From contig CAMLDY010000002.1 of NCBI GenBank assembly GCA_946478895.1, positions 1 through 64,000 of the forward strand: a stretch of DNA of 64,000 bases. The letters are read 5' to 3'. Both the position numbers and the translations under genes were made by a program. This document shows, one piece after another, positions 55,630 to 62,612 of this stretch; the first letter of the stretch is position 1, and each line of letters begins with the position of its first letter. The DNA is from an uncultured Gemmatimonadota bacterium. GTDB taxonomy: Bacteria > Gemmatimonadota > Gemmatimonadetes > Gemmatimonadales > Gemmatimonadaceae. The notes beneath the pieces were generated by a model that did not search any database, had not been told where the DNA came from, and saw nothing but the letters and a program-made list of their open reading frames with translations.

Positions 55630-55659
55630 AAAAGGCCACCCGACGGGTGGCCTTTTTTT
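55630..55659. terminator. Intrinsic terminator between the DUF5916 and M15 peptidase genes
   Basis: GGCCACCC (about 55634-55641) pairs with GGGTGGCC (about 55645-55652), flanked by A residues on the left and seven T residues on the right. It lies about 20 bases after the DUF5916 stop and just beyond the end of the convergent M15 peptidase gene, so it may serve both. Confidence 0.88.
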
Positions 55660-55675
55660 CTTGGACGATCGTGGG

Positions 55676-56842
55676 TTAATCGGGCGCCGAGGAGCTGCGT
55701 CCGCGACTCGCCGAGGCGCTCTTCGGCGCAGTCGATTTCGCCGTGGCAGACCTGGAGGAGGACGCCTTGTGCACAGTCGACTTCGCTGAGCTCTTGGAAG
55801 TCGTCTTGTGCTTCACCGCCCGGCGGGAGCGTCCCTTGTAGACACCGCGGACCCAGCGGGCACGGGTGCCTCGGACATCGATGTGCGCAAAAGGTCCACT
55901 GCGACCGGAGTAGGCGTAAAGACCCGTGCCGCCGACAAGCTCGGGGTAGCGGGCCTCGACACGCTCGACCGCGTCCAGAATCATCTTGACGTCCGCAAAA
56001 TTCACTTTGTGGTCGCCGTTCAGGTCCGACATTTTGCCGTTGCCTTCCTGGTCGATGAAGACGTCAGCGGCGTCGCCGAATTGATGGCGGCTATCGCGGG
56101 CGCTCCCCTCGTTGCGCACCGCCTGATTGTGGGCGGGCGTGCGGAAGCCGGAGCGGATCCGCATTCCCTCGGCATTCACGCCATGGTCGTTCAGGTCTTC
56201 GATTACCAGCTCGAGCTTGTCGAGGAGCGGCTCCCGGAGGACGACGTATTTCGGCCAAACATCTTTCTGGTCGTGGGAGATGAAGTCGCGCAGCCGGAAA
56301 TGTTCGGACACCCGGGTGTCTTCGTTTTCCGGGGTGACTTCAATGAAGCCGTCGGGATTCTTGTAAGCTTCGGACCGCAGCCGACCCTTTTCCTCGGGCC
56401 AGTAACCAAGGCGATATCCATTTAGCCAGGCGCGAACTTTTTGGCCGAAGGAGCGCATGGTAAAGACTGTTTCGGCACTCCCGGCAGGGCTCTGAACGGA
56501 AGCGGCCGAGACGGAGGACCCGGGTAGCGACGCCAGAGATATCCAGTCTTCCGGAAGGACGAATCGGGCGAAGACTTTACCGCTTAGCCCCGCACCCTTT
56601 TCGGCGGCGGGCGCGCCGACGCCCTTTCCGGCCAGAGCGGAATCCCCAGTTACGGCGCCGCCAGCGGCGGTTGCTGCGAGAGTCGGGATGGAGTCGGGAT
56701 GATTATTCGCCACAGCATTCGAGCCCGACCGGCTGACGTGCGAAAAGAGCTGCAGGGCGCTCGCGGGCGCTGGCAGCAGGAGGGTCGCGACGGCCAACAC
56801 GGTGGCTACGACTAAGCTGAATCTGGGGCGAACTGCTCTCAT
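55676..56842 (-). CDS. M15-type D-Ala-D-Ala carboxypeptidase-like protein with EF-hand/dockerin-like loop
   Basis: This 388-residue exported protein has a signal peptide (FSLVVATVLAVATLLLPAPA) and a C-terminal Peptidase_M15 domain. Its zinc motif region is SRHQFGDAADVFI (His and Asp ligands) with a later HIDVRG. Inside it lies DLNGDHKVNFADV (about residue 270), a canonical D-x-N-x-D calcium loop as in dockerin or EF-hand repeats. A Ser/Lys-rich tail ends the protein. M15 enzymes trim peptidoglycan peptides. The gene's leader is a c-di-GMP-I riboswitch, so it is probably cell-surface or biofilm related. Confidence 0.8.
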   Translation of the reverse strand: MRAVRPRFSLVVATVLAVATLLLPAPASALQLFSHVSRSGSNAVANNHPDSIPTLAATAAGGAVTGDSALAGKGVGAPAAEKGAGLSGKVFARFVLPEDWISLASLPGSSVSAASVQSPAGSAETVFTMRSFGQKVRAWLNGYRLGYWPEEKGRLRSEAYKNPDGFIEVTPENEDTRVSEHFRLRDFISHDQKDVWPKYVVLREPLLDKLELVIEDLNDHGVNAEGMRIRSGFRTPAHNQAVRNEGSARDSRHQFGDAADVFIDQEGNGKMSDLNGDHKVNFADVKMILDAVERVEARYPELVGGTGLYAYSGRSGPFAHIDVRGTRARWVRGVYKGRSRRAVKHKTTSKSSAKSTVHKASSSRSATAKSTAPKSASASRGRSSSAPD

Positions 56843-56847
56843 TAAGG

Positions 56848-56853
56848 CTCCTC
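56848..56853 (-). promoter_or_regulatory. Ribosome-binding site of the M15 gene inside the riboswitch 3' end
   Basis: GAGGAG lies five bases upstream of the ATG and directly after the riboswitch's terminal GCTACCGA block. It can pair with the CTCC segment at the 5' end of the aptamer (about 56942-56947), so ligand-dependent folding could hide it. Confidence 0.6.
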
Positions 56854-56854
56854 T

Positions 56855-56950
56855 TCGGTAGCTCGACTGACGTGGCGTCGCTCACGCGTCGCGTTAGTCT
56901 CGGGGCTTTGCGTCACCACCTTTCGGTGGGTTTGCCGGTTTTCGGAGGCG
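56855..56950 (-). ncRNA. c-di-GMP-I (GEMM) riboswitch in the leader of the M15 peptidase gene
   Basis: The minus-strand leader has the full GEMM signature in order: CCGGCAAACC, a CCACC-GAAA-GGTGG hairpin (P2, GNRA tetraloop), the invariant GACGCAAAGCC (56904-56914), a P3 arm opening GAGACTAACG and closing CGTCAGTC (the tetraloop receptor side), and the terminal GCTACCGA at 56855-56862. Every conserved joining nucleotide I know for c-di-GMP-I is present. It ends three bases from a ribosome-binding site, so control is probably at translation. Confidence 0.9.
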
Positions 56951-57203
56951 CCCATACGGCTCAGCTGGGCGCGAACAATAAAATGACTGTCTGGACCGCG
57001 GGTGTGTAACTGCTGAGGTGGCAGAGAGTGCAGAGATTACTTCATTACTCAGAGCTAACTCTCAGTGAAACCACCAGTTAAGATCGCTGACCTTACACCC
57101 AACATTTTTTCCAGCGGGGGGCGAAATGGACGCACGCGGTCCGGCTGCCGCCCCCGGATCCGTCCTGATCATACATTTGTTTTGGCGCGGGCGGGCGAAC
57201 CTT
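56951..57203. other. Intergenic region upstream of the riboswitch
   Basis: The stretch between the aptamer and the Ig-repeat gene end holds a 7-bp hairpin (56948-56954 with 56966-56972) that abuts the riboswitch and could compete with its 5' strand. I see no strong promoter with consensus spacing and no coding sequence; AT-rich patches near 56974-56984 (minus strand) could hold a weak -10 box. Confidence 0.4.
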
Positions 57204-59147
57204 TTACCGGTCGGACGACCTCGCCGAAGCCGGTCGCACGGTCGGCTCACGAGGTCCGACCTGCGCGACATACTCACCCGTGACGTCGGTCCCGCGGACA
57301 GTGCCGGTCAGCGTTTGTTCGCCCGGCTTGGACCCGAGCCGCCACGTCAAAGCCGTCCGGCCGTGCGAGTCGCTCACCGCCCGGGTGGGAGTCACTGTAC
57401 CGGACTTGGTGGCAAACGTGACCTTCGCGTCCGGTACCGGATTACCATAGATGTCAGTCACCAGCGCAAACAGCTTCTTGCTGCGGGCAGATTCTTTCCC
57501 ACGCTTCTCGCCGGGCACGTCATCGAACGCCAGGTTTGCTGCCGCCGCAGGGGTCGCTTTCGCTGCCACTTTGAGAAGCTTCTTGACCCCTTCCACGTGG
57601 ACCCCCACCGCGTAGTCTCCAGCCGAGTGGCCCATGGTCCAACGCGTCCGGGCAATTCCAACTGAGTCGGTGGTGAGAAGGGTGTCCGCGATCGTCCCCC
57701 CCGACGGCGCCAGGATCAACACCGCGTCAGCAACCCCACTTCCGTTTTCATCCGCAACCCGGAAGACCAGCGGCTTCGAGAGCTCGGACCCGGCGCTCGC
57801 ACGCTGGTTCCCACCCGATACGAGTACCACCGACGCCGGTGCACCAGCGAGTGCCGACGCATTGATCGTCAGCGGCGCAATGCCCAGTCCCGGTGATAGC
57901 CCCACCTGTGCCCTCAGTCGCTGAGTCCCGGTCCTCTTGGCCAGCGTCCAGTGGACGGTCGCAACGCCCAGCGAGTCCGTTCTACCCGAAGCCTCCTCCA
58001 CTGCGCCGCCGTCGACCGCGGTCCAGCGGACCGGCACATCGGGAAGCACCCTGCCGGCCGAATCAGTGACCCTGATCGAGACCGAATCCGCCAGCTGCTC
58101 GCCGGCCTCGCCCTTCAATCCGTCAACGAGCGACGTCACCCGGGTATTGCTGGCGATTGGATCTGCCTCCGCGACTACGGCCAGCGCCGAATCGACGTTC
58201 TCCACGCTCGCAAAGAGCGTCTGCCGGCCAGGATCGTTTCCCAGGGTCCAGCTGGTCCGCGCGCGGCCGTCGGCGTCGGTGATGGCGGTCGAAGGATCGA
58301 CCCCGCCCTGACCGTCCACGACCCGGAACACCACGCGCTTTCCCGATGCGGGGCCGCCGCGGCGATTGGTAGCGCGAACGACAACCGCCTGCGGCAGCGT
58401 CTTCCCGGCGAGGGTGCGCTGGCTGCTCCCAGCAACCAAAGCGATCGCCGACGCGGGCGTGACCACGGAGATCCAGGTTCGCCCGGAAACACCATCGATC
58501 TTGGCAACTATCGAAGTCCGACCGGCACTGCGGCCGGTTACCACCCCTGTCGAATCCAGCACGGCGACCGCGGTGTCGTCGACGTGCCAGACTGCCTGTA
58601 GGCCCTGGATCGCGTATCCCCGGGCGTCCACCGGACGCGCTCGGAGCTCCAGCTGGGATCCTTCGGGCAAAACGATCAGGCTGTCTCCGGACGCGCGACC
58701 CACGTCGACCCGCGCGACCCGCTGTTGCACGACGACCGTAGAATGGGTGACCAGTTTTCCGACGACAACACTCACCATGGTGCGACCCGGGCCGCGGGCA
58801 ACCACCGAGCCGTCCTGGAGCACCACTGCGATACTCGAATCCCCCGTCGTCCAGACCGGCCGCGCGCCAACCAGAATGCTCCCGTTCTTGTCGGTTACAG
58901 TCGCAGCGTAATGGACGGTGTCGCCAATCGCCGAAGCCGTATCGATCGACGGCCGCAGACCGACCCACGACGCTCCGATGTTGCCTATTGACTGGTGTGT
59001 TTCGGCCTGGCCGATCACTCCGTAAGAGTAGAGCGCCGTGAAAATTGAAACCAGCGCCGCGCCCGATGATGCGGCAACGGCGACCACCTTCGCCATGTGC
59101 TTGATCCACTTGGCGCGTTCTTTGGCCGACTCGATGATCCTTTCCAT
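57204..59147 (-). CDS. Large Ig-like repeat protein, probably surface-exposed
   Basis: This 647-residue protein has an N-terminal membrane segment (about 20-42; VVAVAASSGAALVSIFTALY) and then about six bacterial Ig-like domains. The first two are Big_2-like (PVWTTGDSSIAVVLQDGSVV, VWHVDDTAVAVLDSTGVVTG). Later ones are Big_1/invasin-like with the repeated DADGRARTSWTLGNDPGRQT, DSLGVATVHWTLAKRTGTQR and DSHGRTALTWRLGSKPGEQT. Such proteins are adhesive or structural surface proteins. It has no cleaved signal peptide, so it may stay anchored. It lies between the two GEMM-controlled genes. Confidence 0.8.
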   Translation of the reverse strand: MERIIESAKERAKWIKHMAKVVAVAASSGAALVSIFTALYSYGVIGQAETHQSIGNIGASWVGLRPSIDTASAIGDTVHYAATVTDKNGSILVGARPVWTTGDSSIAVVLQDGSVVARGPGRTMVSVVVGKLVTHSTVVVQQRVARVDVGRASGDSLIVLPEGSQLELRARPVDARGYAIQGLQAVWHVDDTAVAVLDSTGVVTGRSAGRTSIVAKIDGVSGRTWISVVTPASAIALVAGSSQRTLAGKTLPQAVVVRATNRRGGPASGKRVVFRVVDGQGGVDPSTAITDADGRARTSWTLGNDPGRQTLFASVENVDSALAVVAEADPIASNTRVTSLVDGLKGEAGEQLADSVSIRVTDSAGRVLPDVPVRWTAVDGGAVEEASGRTDSLGVATVHWTLAKRTGTQRLRAQVGLSPGLGIAPLTINASALAGAPASVVLVSGGNQRASAGSELSKPLVFRVADENGSGVADAVLILAPSGGTIADTLLTTDSVGIARTRWTMGHSAGDYAVGVHVEGVKKLLKVAAKATPAAAANLAFDDVPGEKRGKESARSKKLFALVTDIYGNPVPDAKVTFATKSGTVTPTRAVSDSHGRTALTWRLGSKPGEQTLTGTVRGTDVTGEYVAQVGPREPTVRPASARSSDR

Positions 59148-59254
59148 TGATTAATGGACTGGAATCAGCCGAGTGCGGTCACGGTTTTTCCGCACTGTCT
59201 GCCGCTTTGGCCGCGTCGAATGGGGCGCTCTGCTGGCCGGCCGCGGCCACTCGG

Positions 59255-59297
59255 AAAAAGGCCGCCCCTACCCTGCGGCAGGAGCGGCCTTGTTTCC
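59255..59297 (-). terminator. Intrinsic terminator after the Ig-repeat lipoprotein gene
   Basis: On the minus strand AAGGCCGC and GCGGCCTT, about 20 bases apart with further pairing in between, are followed by TTT. It lies just after the 59315 stop and before the next gene at 59147, so the two surface-protein genes are separate transcription units. Confidence 0.75.
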
Positions 59298-59314
59298 ATT
59301 GCGCGTGCCGTTCG

Positions 59315-61420
59315 TTACGGAATTCGTCCCGTCGCGACGCGCAGATTGTCGACCCAGAAGTACTGATCCACTGGCGAGCCATCCCCAATGTACGGGCCGA
59401 TCACCAGTTGATTGAGCTGCATGGTGGCGTGCGCCCCGGTTCTGAACATGATGTCGTGGCGGTCGATGACGAGGTTGCCGTTGAACCAGTACTGAACAAC
59501 GCCGTCCGCCTGGCCGATCCCGTTCGAGACCGAATTCAGCTGGATGTAGACCTCGACGAAGTTCCAGTTGCTCTTGTATCCCGGTCCGGGGTTCGGCTGG
59601 AACTGCACCGGCGCCGACAGCTGCTTGTAGTTGTACCAGTACGAGCCGGCATCGTAGCACTCGAAGTAGAGACCGCTCTCGACGCCGCCGTTGCAGCCCC
59701 CGACCGACCTGTTTTCGGTCACTCCAACGAGGTTGTTGGGCACCGCGCCGCGGCTCGTGTTGATCGACTTGTTGTCCTGAATGTCGACGATCGGTTTACC
59801 ACCATTCTGGTAATTCTGCTCGACGTATACGTCGAGGAAATTGTCCGACGGTCCGTCGTAATCGCCGTCAAGCGTGCTGAGCAGGTAGAACTCGTGCGGG
59901 TGGTAGTCCTGACCCGACCCGATGTAGTTGGTGCTGTACTTCACGTAGTAGCTCAGATACACCGAGCTGCTCGGCGTGAACTTGTGACGCTGGGAATCGC
60001 CGGAGGTCGGCGTCGTCGCACCCTTAGTCCAGTGGTACTGCGCCGATGCAGTGCTGCCCGTGATATGCTCCGTCGTTGAGAGCTGCACGGTCGTGTTGTC
60101 GTACCAGCCGCGCGACGCGATGTTGGAATTCTCGAAATCCTCCTCGAACAACAGCGTACCGCCCCCGCCGACCACCGGCGTAACGGTGATGCTCGAGCTG
60201 CCACTCTTGCCCGACACAGTCGCGGTTATCGTCGCCGAGCCAGCAGCGACGCCCGTGACCACCCCGCTTGCGTTCACGGTGGCAGCCGCGGTGTTGTTGC
60301 TGGTCCAGTTGACGGTCTGACCAGCCATTGCGTTGCCGTATTGATCCTTCACAGTTGCCTGGAGCGTAACAGTCGTTCCGGCAACGATCGATGCCGACGG
60401 CGGCGCAACGGTAACCGTCGTCACCACGGGCGGCGCCGCCGTAACCGTGATTGCAGACGAGCCGGACTTGGTGCCGCTGGTTGCCGTGATCGTGGCGGAG
60501 CCGGCTGCAACGCCGGTCACGACGCCACTCGCGTTCACGGTCGCCGCGGCGGAATTATTCGTCGACCACGTGACAGTCTGCCCGCTCATCGCATTCCCGT
60601 ATTGATCCTTCACCACAGCCTGCAGGGTCACCGTGGCTCCGGCCACGACGGACGCCGAGGGTGGCGAGACGGAGACGGTGGTCACGACCGGTGGCGCCGC
60701 GCTCACGGTGACAGTCGCCGAACCGGATTTGCCGGAGCTCGACGCGGTGATGTTGGCGGTACCCGCGGCAACACCGGTCACTACGCCCGCTGAATTCACG
60801 GTCGCCGCGGCAGAATTGTCGGTCGACCACGTCACGGTCTGACCCGACATCGCGTTACCGTTCTGATCCTTCACCGTCGCCTGGAGCGTCGTCGTCGCAC
60901 CGACGACAACCGATGCCGATGGCGGGGACACAGTCACAGTGGTGACGACGGGGTTGGGTGGTGGCGGCGACGTCGTGGTCGCGGAAGCCACGTTGGACGC
61001 GCCTCCCCAAATCGCGTTCTCGCCGATATTGCCGCGGAACGCAGCAACCTGAAAGTTGTAGGTGGTGCCGGGAGCGAGACCCATCACCGTGCACGAAAGA
61101 CTTCCGCCGACTCCACTCCCCGCAACCGGCGTCGCGCAGCTTCCCGCGCCGACCGAGCTCGCCGCATCCCAGGAAATGGTTCCTGCCGCGTAGCGGACAT
61201 CGTACTTCGCCGGCTCACCCATTCCGTCGTCCACCTGAGTGAAGGTGAGCGTCGCCGAAACGTCCGTGGTCGATGCGATCGAAAGATCGGAGACTGTCCC
61301 CGGCGGATCGGCGACGAGCGGACCGGAGCTTTCTCCGGAGCACACGGTGAGCAGAGGGACGAGCACCAGCCAGCCCGAGCGAAGTACAAGCTTCTTGAGT
61401 GCGGCGAATATGCGGGACAT
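59315..61420 (-). CDS. Lipoprotein with fibronectin III, three Big_2 repeats and a C-terminal jelly-roll-like domain
   Basis: This 701-residue protein has a signal peptide with a lipobox-like end (WLVLVPLLTVCSGES). It then has a fibronectin type III-like domain (about 30-135) and three nearly identical 87-residue Big_2 Ig domains (60172-60949). The C-terminal domain of about 280 residues is beta-rich and resembles LamG/polysaccharide-lyase-type jelly rolls (TLLFEEDFENSNIASRGWYD, YYVKYSTNYIGSG). No catalytic residues were identified. The ATG at 61418-61420 follows a GEMM-like leader. It may bind or cut a matrix polysaccharide. Confidence 0.82.
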   Translation of the reverse strand: MSRIFAALKKLVLRSGWLVLVPLLTVCSGESSGPLVADPPGTVSDLSIASTTDVSATLTFTQVDDGMGEPAKYDVRYAAGTISWDAASSVGAGSCATPVAGSGVGGSLSCTVMGLAPGTTYNFQVAAFRGNIGENAIWGGASNVASATTTSPPPPNPVVTTVTVSPPSASVVVGATTTLQATVKDQNGNAMSGQTVTWSTDNSAAATVNSAGVVTGVAAGTANITASSSGKSGSATVTVSAAPPVVTTVSVSPPSASVVAGATVTLQAVVKDQYGNAMSGQTVTWSTNNSAAATVNASGVVTGVAAGSATITATSGTKSGSSAITVTAAPPVVTTVTVAPPSASIVAGTTVTLQATVKDQYGNAMAGQTVNWTSNNTAAATVNASGVVTGVAAGSATITATVSGKSGSSSITVTPVVGGGGTLLFEEDFENSNIASRGWYDNTTVQLSTTEHITGSTASAQYHWTKGATTPTSGDSQRHKFTPSSSVYLSYYVKYSTNYIGSGQDYHPHEFYLLSTLDGDYDGPSDNFLDVYVEQNYQNGGKPIVDIQDNKSINTSRGAVPNNLVGVTENRSVGGCNGGVESGLYFECYDAGSYWYNYKQLSAPVQFQPNPGPGYKSNWNFVEVYIQLNSVSNGIGQADGVVQYWFNGNLVIDRHDIMFRTGAHATMQLNQLVIGPYIGDGSPVDQYFWVDNLRVATGRIP
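60167..60949 (-). repeat. Three tandem 261-bp direct repeats (Big_2 domains)
   Basis: Units start at 60949, 60688 and 60427 and have exactly the same length (261 bp, 87 codons). Each opens with codons for VVTTV and contains the shared blocks VKDQNGNAMSGQTV/VKDQYGNAMSGQTV and GVVTGVAAG. The DNA is highly similar between copies, pointing to recent duplication or gene conversion. It lies in frame within the gene at 59315-61420. Confidence 0.9.
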
Positions 61421-61475
61421 TTGTGCCTTCCGTGTTCTGGAGTCGGACAGCCTTGGATTTGCCGCGAGCCAAAAC

Positions 61476-61493
61476 AAAAAAGCCGCCCGCGGC
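61476..61493 (-). terminator. Intrinsic terminator at the end of the GEMM-like leader
   Basis: On the minus strand a short GC hairpin (GCCG/CGGC, loop CGGG, 61482-61493) is followed by six T residues, a single G and four more T residues. It lies 56 bases before the start codon of the gene at 59315-61420. Its 3' strand can pair instead with the end of the upstream aptamer. Confidence 0.7.
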
Positions 61494-61512
61494 ACCGACC
61501 TGCAGTCGGATT

Positions 61513-61600
61513 CGCTGGCGGCTCGGCTGGCATGGCGGTTTCCCGCTACAGCCCCGTGGCTCTGTGCCACCGCCTTTCGACGGCTTTACTCTGGGCAGCG
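61513..61600 (-). ncRNA. GEMM-like (c-di-GMP-class) riboswitch candidate with transcriptional expression platform
   Basis: The 88-nt element is closed by a 5-bp P1 (CGCTG at 61596-61600 with CAGCG at 61513-61517). It then has AAAGCC, a CCGTC-GAAA-GGCGG hairpin, the joint GTGGCACAGAGCCACGG, a second arm with CGG-GAAA-CCG and the terminal AGCCGAGCCGCC. The layout equals GEMM (P1, GNRA hairpin, NCAAAGCC-like joint, P3, AGCCGGGUUGCC-like end), but the joint reads CACAGAGCC instead of CGCAAAGCC. AGCCGCC (61517-61523) is complementary to the terminator strand at 61481-61487, a plausible antiterminator. Confidence 0.6.
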
Positions 61601-61756
61601 TCCTGCTCGTGAATCACGTCACGCAGCGTGCCACGGAGTTCCTAAGGCATGCTGAACGTGCCATGAATCAGACGCGCGGAATCGAAAGCCGGTCACGAGT
61701 TTCGACGCGCATAAAATTTCAATCTTTGATACTGTGGAACGGATCTTATGTTCCGA
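61601..61756. other. Intergenic region between the GEMM-like leader and tRNA-Ser
   Basis: I see no gene here. The part on the minus strand just upstream of the aptamer should hold the promoter of the gene at 59315-61420, but no pair with good -35/-10 spacing stands out. Confidence 0.4.
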
Positions 61757-61844
61757 CGGACGGGGTGGGATTCGAACCCACGGTACGCTATTAACGTACA
61801 CACACTTTCCAGGCGTGCGCCTTAAACCACTCGGCCACCCGTCC
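61757..61844 (-). tRNA. tRNA-Ser (anticodon GGA)
   Basis: The 88-nt gene starts GGACGGGTGGCCGAGTGG, with a 7-bp acceptor stem to CCCGTCC. The anticodon loop sequence CTGGAAA gives anticodon GGA; a long variable arm (class II) and the TTCGAATCC T-loop follow. The discriminator base is G, as expected for Ser. CCA is not encoded, so it is added after transcription. Confidence 0.95.
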
Positions 61845-61946
61845 CGACATCGTTTTGGCGCATCAGCAATGGAAAATCCGCGCGACGACGCGGGCCACCC
61901 AGCTCTGAAAACCTCGTGGACTGCTGGTGCTGCAAGAGCAATGAAA

Positions 61947-62036
61947 CGGACAGGGAGAGATTCGAACTCTCGATACCGGGTTCACCGGTATGCCGGTTTT
62001 CGAGACCGGTGCCTTCAACCACTCGGCCACCTGTCC
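61947..62036 (-). tRNA. tRNA-Ser (anticodon CGA)
   Basis: The 90-nt gene starts GGACAGGTGGCCGAGTGG, with an acceptor stem closing to CCTGTCC. The anticodon stem-loop is CCGGT-CTCGAAA-ACCGG, giving anticodon CGA. The long variable arm and TTCGAATCT T-loop fit class II tRNA-Ser. CCA is not encoded. It lies about 100 bases from tRNA-Ser(GGA) on the same strand. Confidence 0.95.
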
Positions 62037-62072
62037 TGCAGCCTTGCAAGTTATTGGGCGAGAAAGACTACT

Positions 62073-62612
62073 TCAACCCGCCGGTTTTTCGGGAAATGAG
62101 TTGCCCGCGAGCGATCCGCGCTGCGATCTGAAGAATTCCTCGAGGACGCCAGCGCACTCGTCCGCGAGCACTCCAGCTCGAACCTCCGGACAATGATTCA
62201 GGCGAGGGTGACGCAGGATGTCGCCGACCGAGCCCACCATGCCCGCCTTCTTGTCCCACGCACCGAACACCACGCGCTTCATTCGCGACAGCACCATCGC
62301 ACCAGCGCACATCGCGCAGGGTTCGAGCGTGACGTAGAGCGTGCAGTCGTCGAGCCGCCAGCGGTCGAGGCGCGACGCTGCCTCTCGAATGGCGAGCAGC
62401 TCGGCGTGGGCGGTTGGATCCTGGTCCCGGACTGTCCGATTGGTCGCGCCGGCGACGATCGACCCGTTCCGCACGACGACCGCACCGACCGGAACCTCGT
62501 TTCTCTTCCCCGCTTCACGAGCCAGATCGAGCGCGTTCCTGATGTACTGCTCGTCGAGCGCAAGCACGTCGGCGCCAAAAGGCGTCGCCGCGGTTCGGCT
62601 ATCTGCCGGCAA
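62073..62612 (-). CDS. tadA: tRNA-specific adenosine deaminase
   Basis: This 179-residue deaminase converts A34 to inosine in tRNA(Arg). The zinc site is [14 protein letters not shown] (His and the proton-shuttle Glu) and [18 protein letters not shown] (two Cys). [20 protein letters not shown] is the typical C-terminal part. The start overlaps the clpB end by 14 bases. It precedes the two tRNA-Ser genes. The N-terminal dozen residues are not conserved, and a GTG start at V16 is an alternative. Confidence 0.94.
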   Translation of the reverse strand: MPADSRTAATPFGADVLALDEQYIRNALDLAREAGKRNEVPVGAVVVRNGSIVAGATNRTVRDQDPTAHAELLAIREAASRLDRWRLDDCTLYVTLEPCAMCAGAMVLSRMKRVVFGAWDKKAGMVGSVGDILRHPRLNHCPEVRAGVLADECAGVLEEFFRSQRGSLAGNSFPEKPAG

